Source: Diogma glabrata | Taxonomy: Eukaryota > Arthropoda > Insecta > Diptera > Cylindrotomidae | Length of the DNA: 64,000 nucleotides | Assembly: GCA_963693315.1 (NCBI GenBank) | Contig: OY856187.1 | Location: forward strand, 788,837-852,836 | Direction: 5' to 3' | Shown here: positions 1 to 10,466 of the stretch, one piece after another | Position numbering within the stretch: position 1 is the first letter of the stretch | Layout: every line of letters starts with the position of its first letter | Translations under genes and position numbers: made by a program | Notes under the pieces: generated by a model | Seen by the model: the letters and a program-made list of their open reading frames with translations, nothing else | Databases searched by the model: none | Told to the model about the DNA's origin: nothing

Positions 1-382
1 GGATAAACTTTAATTAGTCAACGGCAGCACTTCCAGTCTTAGCTGGGCAGCGTTCCGTAGCGGTACCGCTCATTAGCTCTTCCGAGGAATCGGACCAACA
101 CGTAGTTATGTGTGGGCTTTGTGCCTCGATTAAGGTGGTGAGCGGTGCGTCTGGGGTGCGCTGCATCAGCTGGATTATTGGCATTTAGTTTTGTTTTGTT
201 TTCTGCAAATTTCTCACAATTTGTTTTTCACTTATTATTTTGTTATTATTTCTTCATCTTATCATGAAATATTGGCATATGTCATATTTTGTTGTATGAT
301 AGGATTTTTTACTTAGTTATCCATTTTAAAATAAAACATAAAAAAATAAAATAAAACCCTTTTGATATATATATATATATAT
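1..382 (+). other. Leader (5' UTR) of family-1 non-LTR retrotransposon
   Basis: Non-coding sequence lying directly before the endonuclease-RT frames. The first 180 bases are much richer in G+C than the rest of the window, as is common for internal promoters of non-LTR elements. An AT dinucleotide run (about 366-384) sits just before the probable start codon at 383. No separate ORF1 (gag-like) frame is visible, so either the element has a single ORF or ORF1 lies left of the window. The true 5' end cannot be placed. Confidence 0.45.
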
Positions 383-2291
383 ATGGCAGTACAACCGAAA
401 AAAAATAAGTCTGCAAGTGGTAAAGCAAATTTGCGCAATCCACCCGCCCATAAAGCGGCACGTACACGGAATTTGCAGGGACAAAACATATATGATTCAA
501 TAAAAAATTTTAAAATACATGTTCAAAACATCTGCGGATTGAACGCTAACCATGACCACGTGCAACATCATCTTGAGCACGACAAACCGAACATTCTATT
601 CCTTACAGAAACACAAGTTTCTGAAAATTTTCTCTTTATAGAATCGCTTAATTCCAAATATAGGCTCGAATCAGCTTTCAAACTCCATCAGGGCGTATGC
701 GCATTCATTCATGAGAGTGTTGCGTACACGCGCTTTCCAAATTTTGAACTACACGGTGACGGCTTCAATACAATGGTTTAAAAGATTTGTCTTCCAGAAA
801 TAACTTTTTTTACAATAGCTTTATACCGGTCCCCCAAGAAACGTAACCCAACCTTTTTTAATATACTGACAAAAATTGTGGACGAGATTAGAGCAAAGTC
901 CCCTAATTGTGAAGTTATCGTTACCGGTGACTTCAACGTTCACAACAAATCATGGTTGGAATTCTCCAAATCGACCGACGATGTTGACAATAGTGGAAAA
1001 CTGGCAGAAATTTTAGCCGCATCTCAGGGCCTATTCCAAATTGTCAAAAGCCCGACTTTCACTCCCCGTAATGGCGGTGATAATAGTTTTCTTTTAGGTC
1101 TCTATCTTACCACAATGCCAGATATTACGAGTGTCGATGTCGCGAAAGGTAGTATTGGAAATTCTGATCATTATTTAATCTCATCAGTTATCAAAACTGA
1201 TTTACTTAAAACTGCAGCTCCCAAACCCCGTAAAATATTTCACTACTCAAAAATGGATAAGAGTCTTCAAAATTTTTTCCATGGTTTCCCTTTCGACCGT
1301 CATTGTTTTTACACTGACAATGTAAATGTTTCTGCTCAAAACTTTACAGAAACCATCCAATTTGCTATCAATAAATTTGTCCCTTTCTCCATAGTAAAAC
1401 CCAAACAAAAATACTTGTATTCGAAAGCTGCCAAAACGGCACTTAGAAACAAACGTAGATCATTTAATATTTGGATTCATAACAAAACTCCCACTAATCG
1501 ATCCCAATATCTAAAGGCCAGCAAAATATCATATGTCAAAATATCATATATCATAAATATAACCAGATTATCTCAAACGAAAAGTCTGAAATTGACAAAG
1601 CGAAAGCCTCAAAACTTACGTCTATGTCTGTTTCTGACAAGAGTTTTTACAGTGCCATTAATTCTTTAAATTCTGGTACAAAATTTTCTATTCCCCCTAT
1701 TATTGATGGTGATTTAATCGTCAATGATCCCGCAAGAAAAGCTAACTTGTTCGCTGAACGCTTTGCTCTGAACTCTACTGTTTTGGAAACTCCTAAAGAA
1801 ATACCCCAAATCCAGTCTTCAGGAGTTAATATGAATGAACTTCACTTCAAACCCAAAATAGTCGCTAAACTTTTAAAGGGGTTAAACATCAACAAAGGCT
1901 CAGGAATGGACAATATTCCACCCATTATTTTAAAAACCTTTTCCAAAGAACTTGCACCAACTTTAACTAAAATATTCTACCAATCCTACAAATCTGGTAT
2001 ATTTCCCTCGTGCTGGAAGTTGGCAAATGTCCAGCCCGTCCCCAAAAAGGGACCAAAATCCGATATATCAAATTATAGGCCAATAGCTTTACTATCGGTC
2101 CTATCCAAAGTCTACGAGCATTATATTAATACACATATTTCAAAATTTCTGGAAGAAAATCATTTAATATCCGACAGCCAATACGGTTTTCGAAACAAAA
2201 GATCAACTACCGATCTATTAAACTATGTAGCGCATTGTTGGAACAGCATACTTGATAAAGGTGGTGAAACATACGTTATCGCTTTAGACAT
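383..2291 (+). pseudogene. Family-1 non-LTR (jockey/CR1-type) ORF2, endonuclease and first part of RT, broken
   Basis: Encodes the apurinic-like endonuclease followed by the first half of a non-LTR reverse transcriptase, which would nick target DNA and prime reverse transcription. Endonuclease marks are LTETQ near 610, GDFN near 928 and SDHY near 1165. RT starts near 1640 and shows KGSGMDNIPP near 1890 and NYRPIALLS near 2075. The frame breaks at about 781-860 (loss of frame after the first endonuclease third) and at about 1525-1555, where a short direct duplication of an AAATATCAT-type segment shifts the frame. At 2291 the gene is cut inside RT motif A by gypsy-1, and the same protein resumes at 12396. 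Clade assignment within the jockey/CR1 group is uncertain. Not functional as it stands. Confidence 0.85.
2288..2291 (+). repeat. Target-site duplication ACAT of gypsy-1 (left copy)
   Basis: ACAT precedes the left LTR and is repeated at 12396-12399 just after the right LTR. Removing the LTR element plus one ACAT restores the RT reading frame across the joint, which confirms the insertion edges. Confidence 0.9.
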
Positions 2292-4219
2292 TATAACGTA
2301 TTAGGATCGAATCTTGGTACCATCTGGAATGTTTATAATTAAATTTTGTAGGAGATGGAATCTTGGTACTATACGTGAATAAAGGGGTAGTTTAATTTAT
2401 TGCTACGGCTTACGCTCAGCCTGGGGTGGATTCATGTCCGCTACTCCGGACTCAAATTAGGATCATCCAGGACCAAGTAAAACTATTCTTCGCCACATCA
2501 CTCCATATAAATAACCTTACTTCATTTTATGAGTTACATTTATTACGAATAAATCAATTAAGTTTACCATCAAACATAAGGTTGATCAAATACAAGATAA
2601 AAAAAATCATATACTTCGTAATTTATACACCACGGTGTCCTAATAATAGCTATCTTGGAAAAAAAATTAAATTAAATCCTAATTCTGATAAGAACAAATT
2701 ACTCTAGCAGGAGCTACCAAATCCTTATATTCAATACCCAGAGGTAAGTTAAATTTTGAAGTGATACACTAAAGGTGTGCCACTTATATAATCCTAATAA
2801 AATTTAAATTAAACTCCAAATATTCTCACGAGCCAATCTCATTAGTAGGATTTGCCAACTTCTACTATTCAACAAAACTAATTACAATCTAAATTTTCAA
2901 TCTATACACTAAGATGGATGAGGCCAGAAAAACCTTATCCCAAGTTTTATATAGTCACGAATAAACTTTAGAACCGATAAGTTCTGGTTTGACCGCATCC
3001 CTGCATAACAAGCGCTTGCACGACAGGACTACGTTCATCACCTAAAAAAAAGAACGAAACAAAAGTGATAGCAATAGCTCGGCAACTACTACCTTATTAG
3101 TTAAACAAAATATTTGATTAAAAGGGTGAAATAGAAACTAATACTAAAAATACTATTGCATTAAAGTTGATTGATTCCGTTGCTGATCCTCGACCATCCA
3201 CATATCCTCCATCAACTGGTTGAGTTGATTGAATTTTCCGTTCACCTTCATGTGATGTTGTATGTGCGGTTATATGCGTTGTTATTTAATACTATATCCC
3301 TTTTATAGCTTTTGGTGATTCATTTAAATATAGGAATTTCTTTTTGTAGAGTATAATGCAACGTGACAACAGATGATATACGGCGGTGCCACTGTTCAGC
3401 TACAGCGATCGTTAGAATAATAAAGTTTTGGTAGTAGCAATCCACAACAAAGTGTATATATATATAATTGATTGAAACCCAGGTATTGATCCTACTGAAA
3501 TTTAAACCAATTAACATGCACCGTTTTGGACCAACAGTTAATCAGTTAGTTCTTTATATATCCTCGATATACACCGTTGTCACTTTTACTTATTCTTGAA
3601 CAGGATTTAACACATAAATCATCACATGCAGCAAACTAATTTAACCTGTTCTTTGCTATAACGGTCCACCAACATATGTACCATTCAACAACAAAATTTG
3701 TCAAATATATCTATTTACAACAAAAAGAATATAGATATAGATTTTTTTTTTGCTATAACAACTCACTAACAATTAAATAAAAAAAATTCTTTCACATACC
3801 TATTTACAACAGAAAATAATATTTTTATTTGGCTATACCAGACCATCAACGTATGTACAATTAAACACAAAATTTTCTAGCGTATCTATACAACGACAAA
3901 AGAATTATTATTATCTTTTTCCTATAACAGCCCACCAACAATTAAATTAAAAAAAATTCGTTCACACACCTATTTACAACAAGAATAATTTAACTTTAGT
4001 TACTACGCCCGAATTATCATTTTTCAATTTTTCCGTTCAACTTATTACAAGTCGTTCAACTAACAAACTGAATTTTATTTCAACATACATGTGGTTTATA
4101 CCTTCATCGCTACCATCATTTCCATTTTTCGTTTTTTTCCGCTTGTCTTCGTGATTTAAAAAAAAAACAGGTACACTATAGAGCAAAAATATCTCCTGAC
4201 GATCAGTTTGATCGTTACA
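2292..4219 (-). repeat. 3' LTR of gypsy-1
   Basis: 1928 bp, matching 10467-12395 base for base over long stretches with one visible A insertion/deletion near 3948/12124. It is unusually long for a gypsy LTR and A+T-rich. Short open frames inside it (for example 2426-2707 and 3320-3517) recur identically in the other LTR and show no recognisable protein, so I do not treat them as genes. Confidence 0.93.
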
Positions 4220-4296
4220 GCGTGGGGACGACCTACACCCATGAGATGTCTCAAACGCCGGGCAAACTTCAAATTGTAACGTGAATACGATGAACA

Positions 4297-7200
4297 TCAA
4301 GTGCGGATATCTTTTGCATGATAAATTCCGATTGTACGACCGTTTAAATCCTCCAATTGATAAGCCACATTACCAATTCTAACGCCCACTACAGCTGGAA
4401 CATATTTTGGAGCAAATTTTGCAGAAAAATTTCGAAGAGAACTGCTTTGATGATACGTTCTCACCAACACCCTTTGTCCAACATTAAATTCTCGTGGTTT
4501 GCTACGCGTGTCGTACGTTTTAACATTTCTCTCATAAGCTTGTTTGAGATGTATAATGACCCTGTCCTTAACTAAGTCCAAGCGCGCACCTTTGTTTACC
4601 AAATGCACCTCATTAGAATCCAGGCACCCTAACATACGTCTTAATTGATAGTCAGAACCATGGGAAATAAAATGTTGACCGAACACTAGGAAATGAGGGG
4701 AATATGACGTGGATGAATGAACAACATTTCGAAGAACCGAAGCAACTTGGGGTAAAAATACATCCCAACTCGTATGATTTTCCCCTATGTATGATCGAAT
4801 AGCGGCTAATATCGTGCGGTTGACTCGTTCTGCTGCATTAGATTGAGGACAATGATACGGTGTACAGCTATGCCTGACTCCATACTTTGACAGAGCACTG
4901 GAAAACAGATGGCTCTTAAATTGTTTACCGTTATCGGTAACAATGGACTCCGGCACTGAATACACCTGAAATACTTCCTTCTCAAGGAAATCGCATACCG
5001 CGGTAGACGACGCTTCTCGTAACGCTTTTAACAAAACAAATTTGCTAAAATGATCCATTACAATGAGTATATATGAATTCCCTAATCTAGAACGAGGATA
5101 AGGACCAAGAAAGTCCAAATATAATCTCTGAAATGGGCGATCAATTTTTGTGAATGCACCCATAGGTGGGCGTAGCTGGTGATTGACTGCCTTCATCATT
5201 TTACAGGTTTGGCAGTTATTAATGAAAAGCTGAACATCCCGAGACATTTTAGGCCAAAAATAATAACGTTGCAGACGTTCCAACGTCTTACTGATTCCCA
5301 GGTGTGAACTCGACGGAGGGCAGTGAGCTTGGGTTATCAAGGATAGTGTTAAACTGGATGGAATGTAGACCTTCCATTCTGGGACATCAGTAGATTCATA
5401 ACGCTCCCCATATTTTTGCCAGATTAACAATTTTCCATTATCAACTCGGAGGTTTGAGTCGGTATTAATTTGTTGCTGAACATGGCGTACTTTAGATACA
5501 TAATCTTCATCCTCAAAAGCAGGTGAACTCATGTCGAGATGGAGCGGAATGTCTTCATTGCCAACCAACGTATTCAAAACCTCCAACGTTTCACAGTGAG
5601 CTCGAGAGAGAGTGTCAGGTACCACATTTAGTGATCCCTTACGGTGCTGGATGCTAAATTTGAACCCTTGTAGTTTTAATGACCACCTAGCAAGGCGACC
5701 GGACAAATCAGACTGTTGCATAAGCCACTGTAAGCTAGCGTGGTCGGTAATGATGACAAACTCGAAACCTTCTATGTAATGTCTGAAATTCTTTATACCT
5801 AGCACAGCAGCATAACACTCGAGCTCTGTAGTGGTATATTTTTGCTGTGCCGAGTTTAATTTTTTTGAAAAAAATGCAATAGGGTGCTCCTCTCCACCAG
5901 GACACTGAAATAAAACCCCTCCGACTCCCTTAGATGAAGCATCGACTTGAATAAAAAATGGTAAGCTATAATCTGGATGAACCAGTACAGGAGCTGTAAT
6001 CAGCAGATGTTTAATCTTTTTAAAGGACACCGCGGCTTCTGACGACCATTGGAATTTAGTTTTCATTTTCAACAAATCGGTAAGGGCAGATGTTACTTGC
6101 GAAAAATTTGCAATGAACCGTCGGTACCAACTGCACATCCCCAAAAATCGTCGCAATTGTTTGAAGGTTTTTGGTTCTGAGAAATCAGAAATTGCCAAAG
6201 TTTTATCTGGATCGACCCGAATGCAGCCTTCACCTACAATATGTCCGAGGTATTTAACACTTTTTAAAACGAATTGGCTCTTCACTACATTGATGGTTAA
6301 TTGAGCCTCTCGCAACCACCGAGCTACAAGCTGTAAAAGTTCCAGGTGTTCGTCTAATGTGCTAGATGTTATTAATAGGTCATCTAAATAAACAAAAATC
6401 CTATCATGATATTGATAGGGAACCACCTTACACATCAGGCGGCACATTGTTTGCGGGGCGTTACAAAGCCCGAAAGGCATTACCTTGAACTGATAGAGAG
6501 GCCTTCCTGGAACGGTAAATGCTGTTTTGCATTTTGCATCATCGTCGAGTGGAATCTGCCAGAAAGCATCTTTCAGATCTAAACTCGATATGAATCTGGT
6601 ATTCTCCAAACGACTCAGTAAACCGTTAATAAGGGGTAAAGGGAAGGCATCCTTCTCAGTTACTTCGTTTAAACGTCGAGCGTCTAAACACAACCGTATT
6701 TTACCAGTAGGTTTACGAACCAAGGTGACCGGGGAACTCCATGGACTTTCCGGGCATTCTTCAATCACGTCCTGTTCTAACATCCGATCGATTTCTGCGA
6801 ATAATTCAGCCTCAACCGCACGAGAAATGTTGTAATGCCGCTGTTTAATCGGTTTAGCATCTTTAGTGTCAATGCGATGGACTAATAAATGTGTACGACC
6901 TAATCCCAATTTACTGGAGGAAGGGAACGTATCAATGATAGATTGAAGATGACATTGTTGAACATGACTAAGAGTATGTTTGTTCGGGTTAAGGTCTACA
7001 ACCATGGAAGAAATGTTTGGAGAAAATTTAGGTGGGTCGTCTACTACGAGTTTGAAATTAAATAAAGAAAAAAAATCAGTGCCCAGATACAACTTTTGAG
7101 AAAGATTAGGGGCTAAATATAGTTTTAACGGTCTGATCATACCATTGAATCGCACTTTAACATTAACGTATCCAAGAATACGTTCTTGGGCTCCGTTAGC

Positions 7201-7635
7201 AGTGGTAAGTAACGAAGGAAGATTTTTAAAGTTAATCCCTACTATAGATAGAAGATGTTCGCAGTCTTTACCCAACACACTTATGTTGGCTCCAGAGTCG
7301 AGTAATCCTTGGATTTTTTTGTTAAATATTTCGACTTCAACATATGGACGGCCATCAGGCTCATGGGTAATTAGAGAGGAGCAAATAGATTTGCGACATA
7401 ATTTTTTTTCCCTAAAATATTTCCACGCGCGATGAAACGAAGTGTTGATAGGCTTTATATCTGGATTCACTTTGGGTTGTTGCGAATGAACTGGAAGAAC
7501 TCTGGGTCCACGTTGCTGGCAGCTTCTGTGGTTGACGGCTTCGGGATTATTTGTCGTGGAAGGAAAGATCCCCGAGGTATCATATCCTTCGCAAGCCGGT
7601 TTTCCGGATCTCGTTGCCTTCTTTTTTGGAAACAA
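4297..7635 (-). CDS. pol: gypsy-1 pol: protease, reverse transcriptase, RNase H, integrase
   Basis: Polyprotein of about 1112 residues that would process Gag, copy element RNA into DNA and integrate it. Visible in order: retropepsin site LLDSGA (residues 111-116); RT with catalytic Asp in SSLDLKDAFWQIP (about 353) and YLDD (416-419); RNase H with QVDASSKGVGG, TELE and TDHA; an HHCC zinc-binding integrase N-domain ending NNCQTCK; the integrase core with LDFLGP, TDNGKQF and AERVNR supplying the DDE triad; and a C-terminal region typical of gypsy integrases with no chromodomain. The frame opens at a non-ATG codon inside gag and is in the -1 frame relative to it, so it is probably made by -1 frameshifting. 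No internal stops: potentially active. Confidence 0.95.
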   Translation of the reverse strand: MFPKKKATRSGKPACEGYDTSGIFPSTTNNPEAVNHRSCQQRGPRVLPVHSQQPKVNPDIKPINTSFHRAWKYFREKKLCRKSICSSLITHEPDGRPYVEVEIFNKKIQGLLDSGANISVLGKDCEHLLSIVGINFKNLPSLLTTANGAQERILGYVNVKVRFNGMIRPLKLYLAPNLSQKLYLGTDFFSLFNFKLVVDDPPKFSPNISSMVVDLNPNKHTLSHVQQCHLQSIIDTFPSSSKLGLGRTHLLVHRIDTKDAKPIKQRHYNISRAVEAELFAEIDRMLEQDVIEECPESPWSSPVTLVRKPTGKIRLCLDARRLNEVTEKDAFPLPLINGLLSRLENTRFISSLDLKDAFWQIPLDDDAKCKTAFTVPGRPLYQFKVMPFGLCNAPQTMCRLMCKVVPYQYHDRIFVYLDDLLITSSTLDEHLELLQLVARWLREAQLTINVVKSQFVLKSVKYLGHIVGEGCIRVDPDKTLAISDFSEPKTFKQLRRFLGMCSWYRRFIANFSQVTSALTDLLKMKTKFQWSSEAAVSFKKIKHLLITAPVLVHPDYSLPFFIQVDASSKGVGGVLFQCPGGEEHPIAFFSKKLNSAQQKYTTTELECYAAVLGIKNFRHYIEGFEFVIITDHASLQWLMQQSDLSGRLARWSLKLQGFKFSIQHRKGSLNVVPDTLSRAHCETLEVLNTLVGNEDIPLHLDMSSPAFEDEDYVSKVRHVQQQINTDSNLRVDNGKLLIWQKYGERYESTDVPEWKVYIPSSLTLSLITQAHCPPSSSHLGISKTLERLQRYYFWPKMSRDVQLFINNCQTCKMMKAVNHQLRPPMGAFTKIDRPFQRLYLDFLGPYPRSRLGNSYILIVMDHFSKFVLLKALREASSTAVCDFLEKEVFQVYSVPESIVTDNGKQFKSHLFSSALSKYGVRHSCTPYHCPQSNAAERVNRTILAAIRSYIGENHTSWDVFLPQVASVLRNVVHSSTSYSPHFLVFGQHFISHGSDYQLRRMLGCLDSNEVHLVNKGARLDLVKDRVIIHLKQAYERNVKTYDTRSKPREFNVGQRVLVRTYHQSSSLRNFSAKFAPKYVPAVVGVRIGNVAYQLEDLNGRTIGIYHAKDIRT

Positions 7636-9305
7636 TCAAGACAATCGTACACCTTAATATTATCCGTACCACAGCCATAACAGAATATTCGGTTAGATGG
7701 TCTAGTACAATGTCGAAAACTATGCCCAGTATTTTTGCAATCCCAACAGATAGGGATAGGTGAATTGCTGGATGGAGGAATAGTCAAGGAATTAACCGTA
7801 GGTTTAGGGGTTGCAGAACCGTTCACTGAACTAAGATTGTCATTCGTAAAATTCTGACCCGTATATTCTACTTGGGGTGAACTTCTAAACAATGTTGCCC
7901 TATTAACGTCATAGAATTGATTATCTTCTCTCCTATCCGCGCAATAATCAATTTCTTGAACGCGATATTTGGATCGGAACTCTGCTTCGGGAGCGTAGCC
8001 ATACTCGTTCCACACATCTTCCAACGTGCGGCACTCGTTACATAATTCGATTATAGTTTTAAATCGATGAGTAGCAAGTTGTATTTTCAATCCAGGCCTC
8101 ATGTTATCGATTAGAATTTCTAAAAGTTCATTTTCGGGTATTCGAATACGTGACTGTAAAGCCAGCTTTTGTAAAGCATCATGAAATTGGATAAATGATT
8201 CTTTGGGTGCTTGTTTACGGGCCAACAAGGTTTTCTTGATGTCGCGGTCACTCCTAAATAAACTAAATCGGTCCAACATGGCTGATTTTATGTAATCCCA
8301 TGTCATGACAGGTGAGTCGTGATTTTCTAGGAACATCCAAAACCAGTCAGCTGCTAGACCTGAAAGAAGTGTGCCAAAATTTACGCTCAGTGCGTGCTCT
8401 GTGATATTTGCCGCACGAGCTGAGTGTTCTATCCTAAAGATAAATCGGTCCACAGAGATTCTATCATTCGTACCGTTAAACGTTTGATTCCAAGAAGCCA
8501 TTATCCTAGAGATCGAGCCATCCAGACCGTTATTATTTGTGCTATTAGATCGCATAGTGGGTTGAGTAGAGGGAGGAACTACTAGTCTATCTCTTATATC
8601 AGTTAAAGTACTTCCAAGAGCGGTGCAAAGTTCTCTTAACGAAATTTCTGCACTACTGTGGTGGTCTTTACTATATATCGCGGAATTATTTTGGTTTGCC
8701 TTAAATCCTGAAGCAACTGTTTGCAGATTTAAACGTGGCTCTTTTTGACTTCTCGACGATCCAGGAATCTCAATTAAATCCGTTTCATCATCATGATTGG
8801 TAAGAAGCTCCAGCACATCGCCCTGTAGCGACTCTGATTTATTAAGTGGGACCATACGAGGCTCAGAATAAATTGGAGGAGATTTTGGTAACACGGTGGT
8901 GGAAAAAACGTTATGCAAACTCGCATCTTCCGCTTGTTGTAACGTTTGAATAGATAATGCCATAAGCTCCTTCACTTGACCGTTTTCATAACCGACCTGT
9001 TGTAACCTTCGTAGTCTAGCTAAGATATGATTCAATCGAGACTGTGTTACTACTATATCTTCGTCGATTAATTTAGAAGAGTCTAATTTTGCCTTAATCC
9101 GCTTAATTTTTAAAGCAATTAGTTTGAGTTCGTGGGCGGGGTTTTCAACTGCCCGTGCATGTGGTTTTAATGGAATTAAAATTGGAAATCGATTTTCGCA
9201 GTCCAATTTTGTCTCTAATAAGGAGAGAGCCGATGAACTAGGCTCGATATGTCTAAGTTCATACTCCACTCTAATCTCTTCTTCTTCTAAGTGTTTCACG
9301 TCCAT
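7467..9305 (-). CDS. gag: gypsy-1 Gag polyprotein
   Basis: 612 residues from an ATG at 9305. Gag packages element RNA in cytoplasmic particles. The N-terminal 150 residues are charged and likely helical. A capsid-like domain follows (around residues 270-420), with the segment LSVNFGTLLSGLAADWFWMF and the charged region after it typical of retrotransposon gag. Near residues 525-560 lie two Cys-rich knuckles, CWDCKNTGHSFRHC and CYGCGTDNIKVYDC; the second has Asp where His is usual, so only the first is canonical. The last 169 nt overlap pol in another frame. A run of six A (minus strand, 7627-7622) at the start of the overlap is a candidate slip site. Confidence 0.92.
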   Translation of the reverse strand: MDVKHLEEEEIRVEYELRHIEPSSSALSLLETKLDCENRFPILIPLKPHARAVENPAHELKLIALKIKRIKAKLDSSKLIDEDIVVTQSRLNHILARLRRLQQVGYENGQVKELMALSIQTLQQAEDASLHNVFSTTVLPKSPPIYSEPRMVPLNKSESLQGDVLELLTNHDDETDLIEIPGSSRSQKEPRLNLQTVASGFKANQNNSAIYSKDHHSSAEISLRELCTALGSTLTDIRDRLVVPPSTQPTMRSNSTNNNGLDGSISRIMASWNQTFNGTNDRISVDRFIFRIEHSARAANITEHALSVNFGTLLSGLAADWFWMFLENHDSPVMTWDYIKSAMLDRFSLFRSDRDIKKTLLARKQAPKESFIQFHDALQKLALQSRIRIPENELLEILIDNMRPGLKIQLATHRFKTIIELCNECRTLEDVWNEYGYAPEAEFRSKYRVQEIDYCADRREDNQFYDVNRATLFRSSPQVEYTGQNFTNDNLSSVNGSATPKPTVNSLTIPPSSNSPIPICWDCKNTGHSFRHCTRPSNRIFCYGCGTDNIKVYDCLDCFQKRRQRDPENRLAKDMIPRGSFLPRQIIPKPSTTEAASNVDPEFFQFIRNNPK

Positions 9306-9842
9306 GGTACGAATCGAAAAAAAACCAAAAGGCTGTTAAATATCTCTATGGTTAAAGCGAGCAATTGCTAACTTAATACTGATATGTGAGGTTCTAATTA
9401 ATTAAACAATGTGGTATCTGAGATACAAAAATTTATCCTAATCTTAGCAATTGTAATAATTATTATTTGCAATCAAACAGAAAAAAAATGTGATATGATT
9501 GTACATATGATTTGAAAGAAGAGGCATAAAAATTAATCCAGTACTTATATGCACTCGTTTAAGGTAAAAACAAAATATATGACTAATAATGTTCTGGTAA
9601 AAGCTATAATAGTCTGGACTAATTAGATAGATTAGCCAGAGAAACAATTAACGTAGGTATAATTTACTTAATGGATAAATATCTCCAAACTTAAACAGTA
9701 AGGTAGCCCTTAAAAGAATTTAGGAGGATATTATGATAATCCAAATTAGACAAAAAAAATTGCTTACAACAAAAAAAATAATACAAAAAAAAAACTCACC
9801 CGATACCACTGTTATACGAATTACCTAAAAAAAATACAACTA

Positions 9843-9935
9843 ATGTTATTAATTAATGTTTAAATGTTAATAACTAATATTTAAATGTTAATAATTAATG
9901 TTTAAATGTTGATAATTAACAGTTAAATGTCAACA
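9843..9935. repeat. Short tandem repeat, about 21 bp x 4
   Basis: Four diverged copies of a unit like AATTAATGTTTAAATGTT, within the gypsy-1 leader. Confidence 0.7.
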
Positions 9936-10445
9936 AATTTTTGTTTAAATCACAACGTGCTAATTTTGCTAAAGAAACCTAACAATAAACAAGTAACGAT
10001 TATGCAAATAAATACAATATATTCAAACATGGAGAAGGGAGTGATGAAGCGAAAACAGTTTCAAGACCAGGAGAGATCCAATGCAGTAGTAAATTAGGAG
10101 TTACACGATCCTTGCTAAAAGGCCCTAAATAAACTCAAAATTGAAAACAATGATATTAAATCACTTCTAAAAAGGATCGTGACTAGACAAACATTAACAT
10201 GACTTTTGACCCAAATTCTAATTGCTAAAGCAAAGATATTGGATTCGTCATTCAAAATCTGTTGAAATAACTGAAAGGAAATTATCAAAAAAAACCAACA
10301 CGGAATTTTAAACCAACCTTAACATAAATCCAGAATCAAACTCAACCTGCCGATGCAAGGATATTGGATCATTATGACCGATTGGCCTAAAAAGAAAAAG
10401 AAAGTTAGTTAAATGTACAACTATTGAAATTATTAGATTATTAAG

Positions 10446-10463
10446 CCGTATCCTTGGGCGCCA
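10446..10463 (-). promoter_or_regulatory. gypsy-1 primer binding site (tRNA-Lys-like)
   Basis: Three bases inside the 5' LTR the minus strand reads TGGCGCCCAAGGATACGG. The first ten bases fit the complement of the 3' end of an insect tRNA-Lys (CTT); the rest diverges, so the primer identity is tentative. The TGG complementary to the CCA tail and the position support the call. Confidence 0.7.
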
Positions 10464-10466
10464 AAC

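Larger units (their letters stand above)
9306..10466 (-). other. gypsy-1 leader between primer site and gag
   Basis: About 1.16 kb without a credible gene, A+T-rich. It would carry packaging signals. It contains a short tandem repeat (9843-9935) and the primer binding site at its upstream edge. Confidence 0.75.

Noticed and set aside
2426..2707. 93-codon open frame, identical copy at 10601-10882
   Set aside because: Lies in both LTRs of gypsy-1; identity is explained by LTR duplication, not by conservation of a protein.
4037..4300. Minus-strand frame after gypsy-1 pol considered as an envelope gene
   Set aside because: Only 87 codons, reaching into the LTR, with no signal peptide, furin site or membrane anchor.
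9600..10060. Regulatory meaning of TTAATTAATG-type repeats in the gypsy-1 leader
   Set aside because: Short A+T-rich tandem repeat without known motif; kept as a repeat only.
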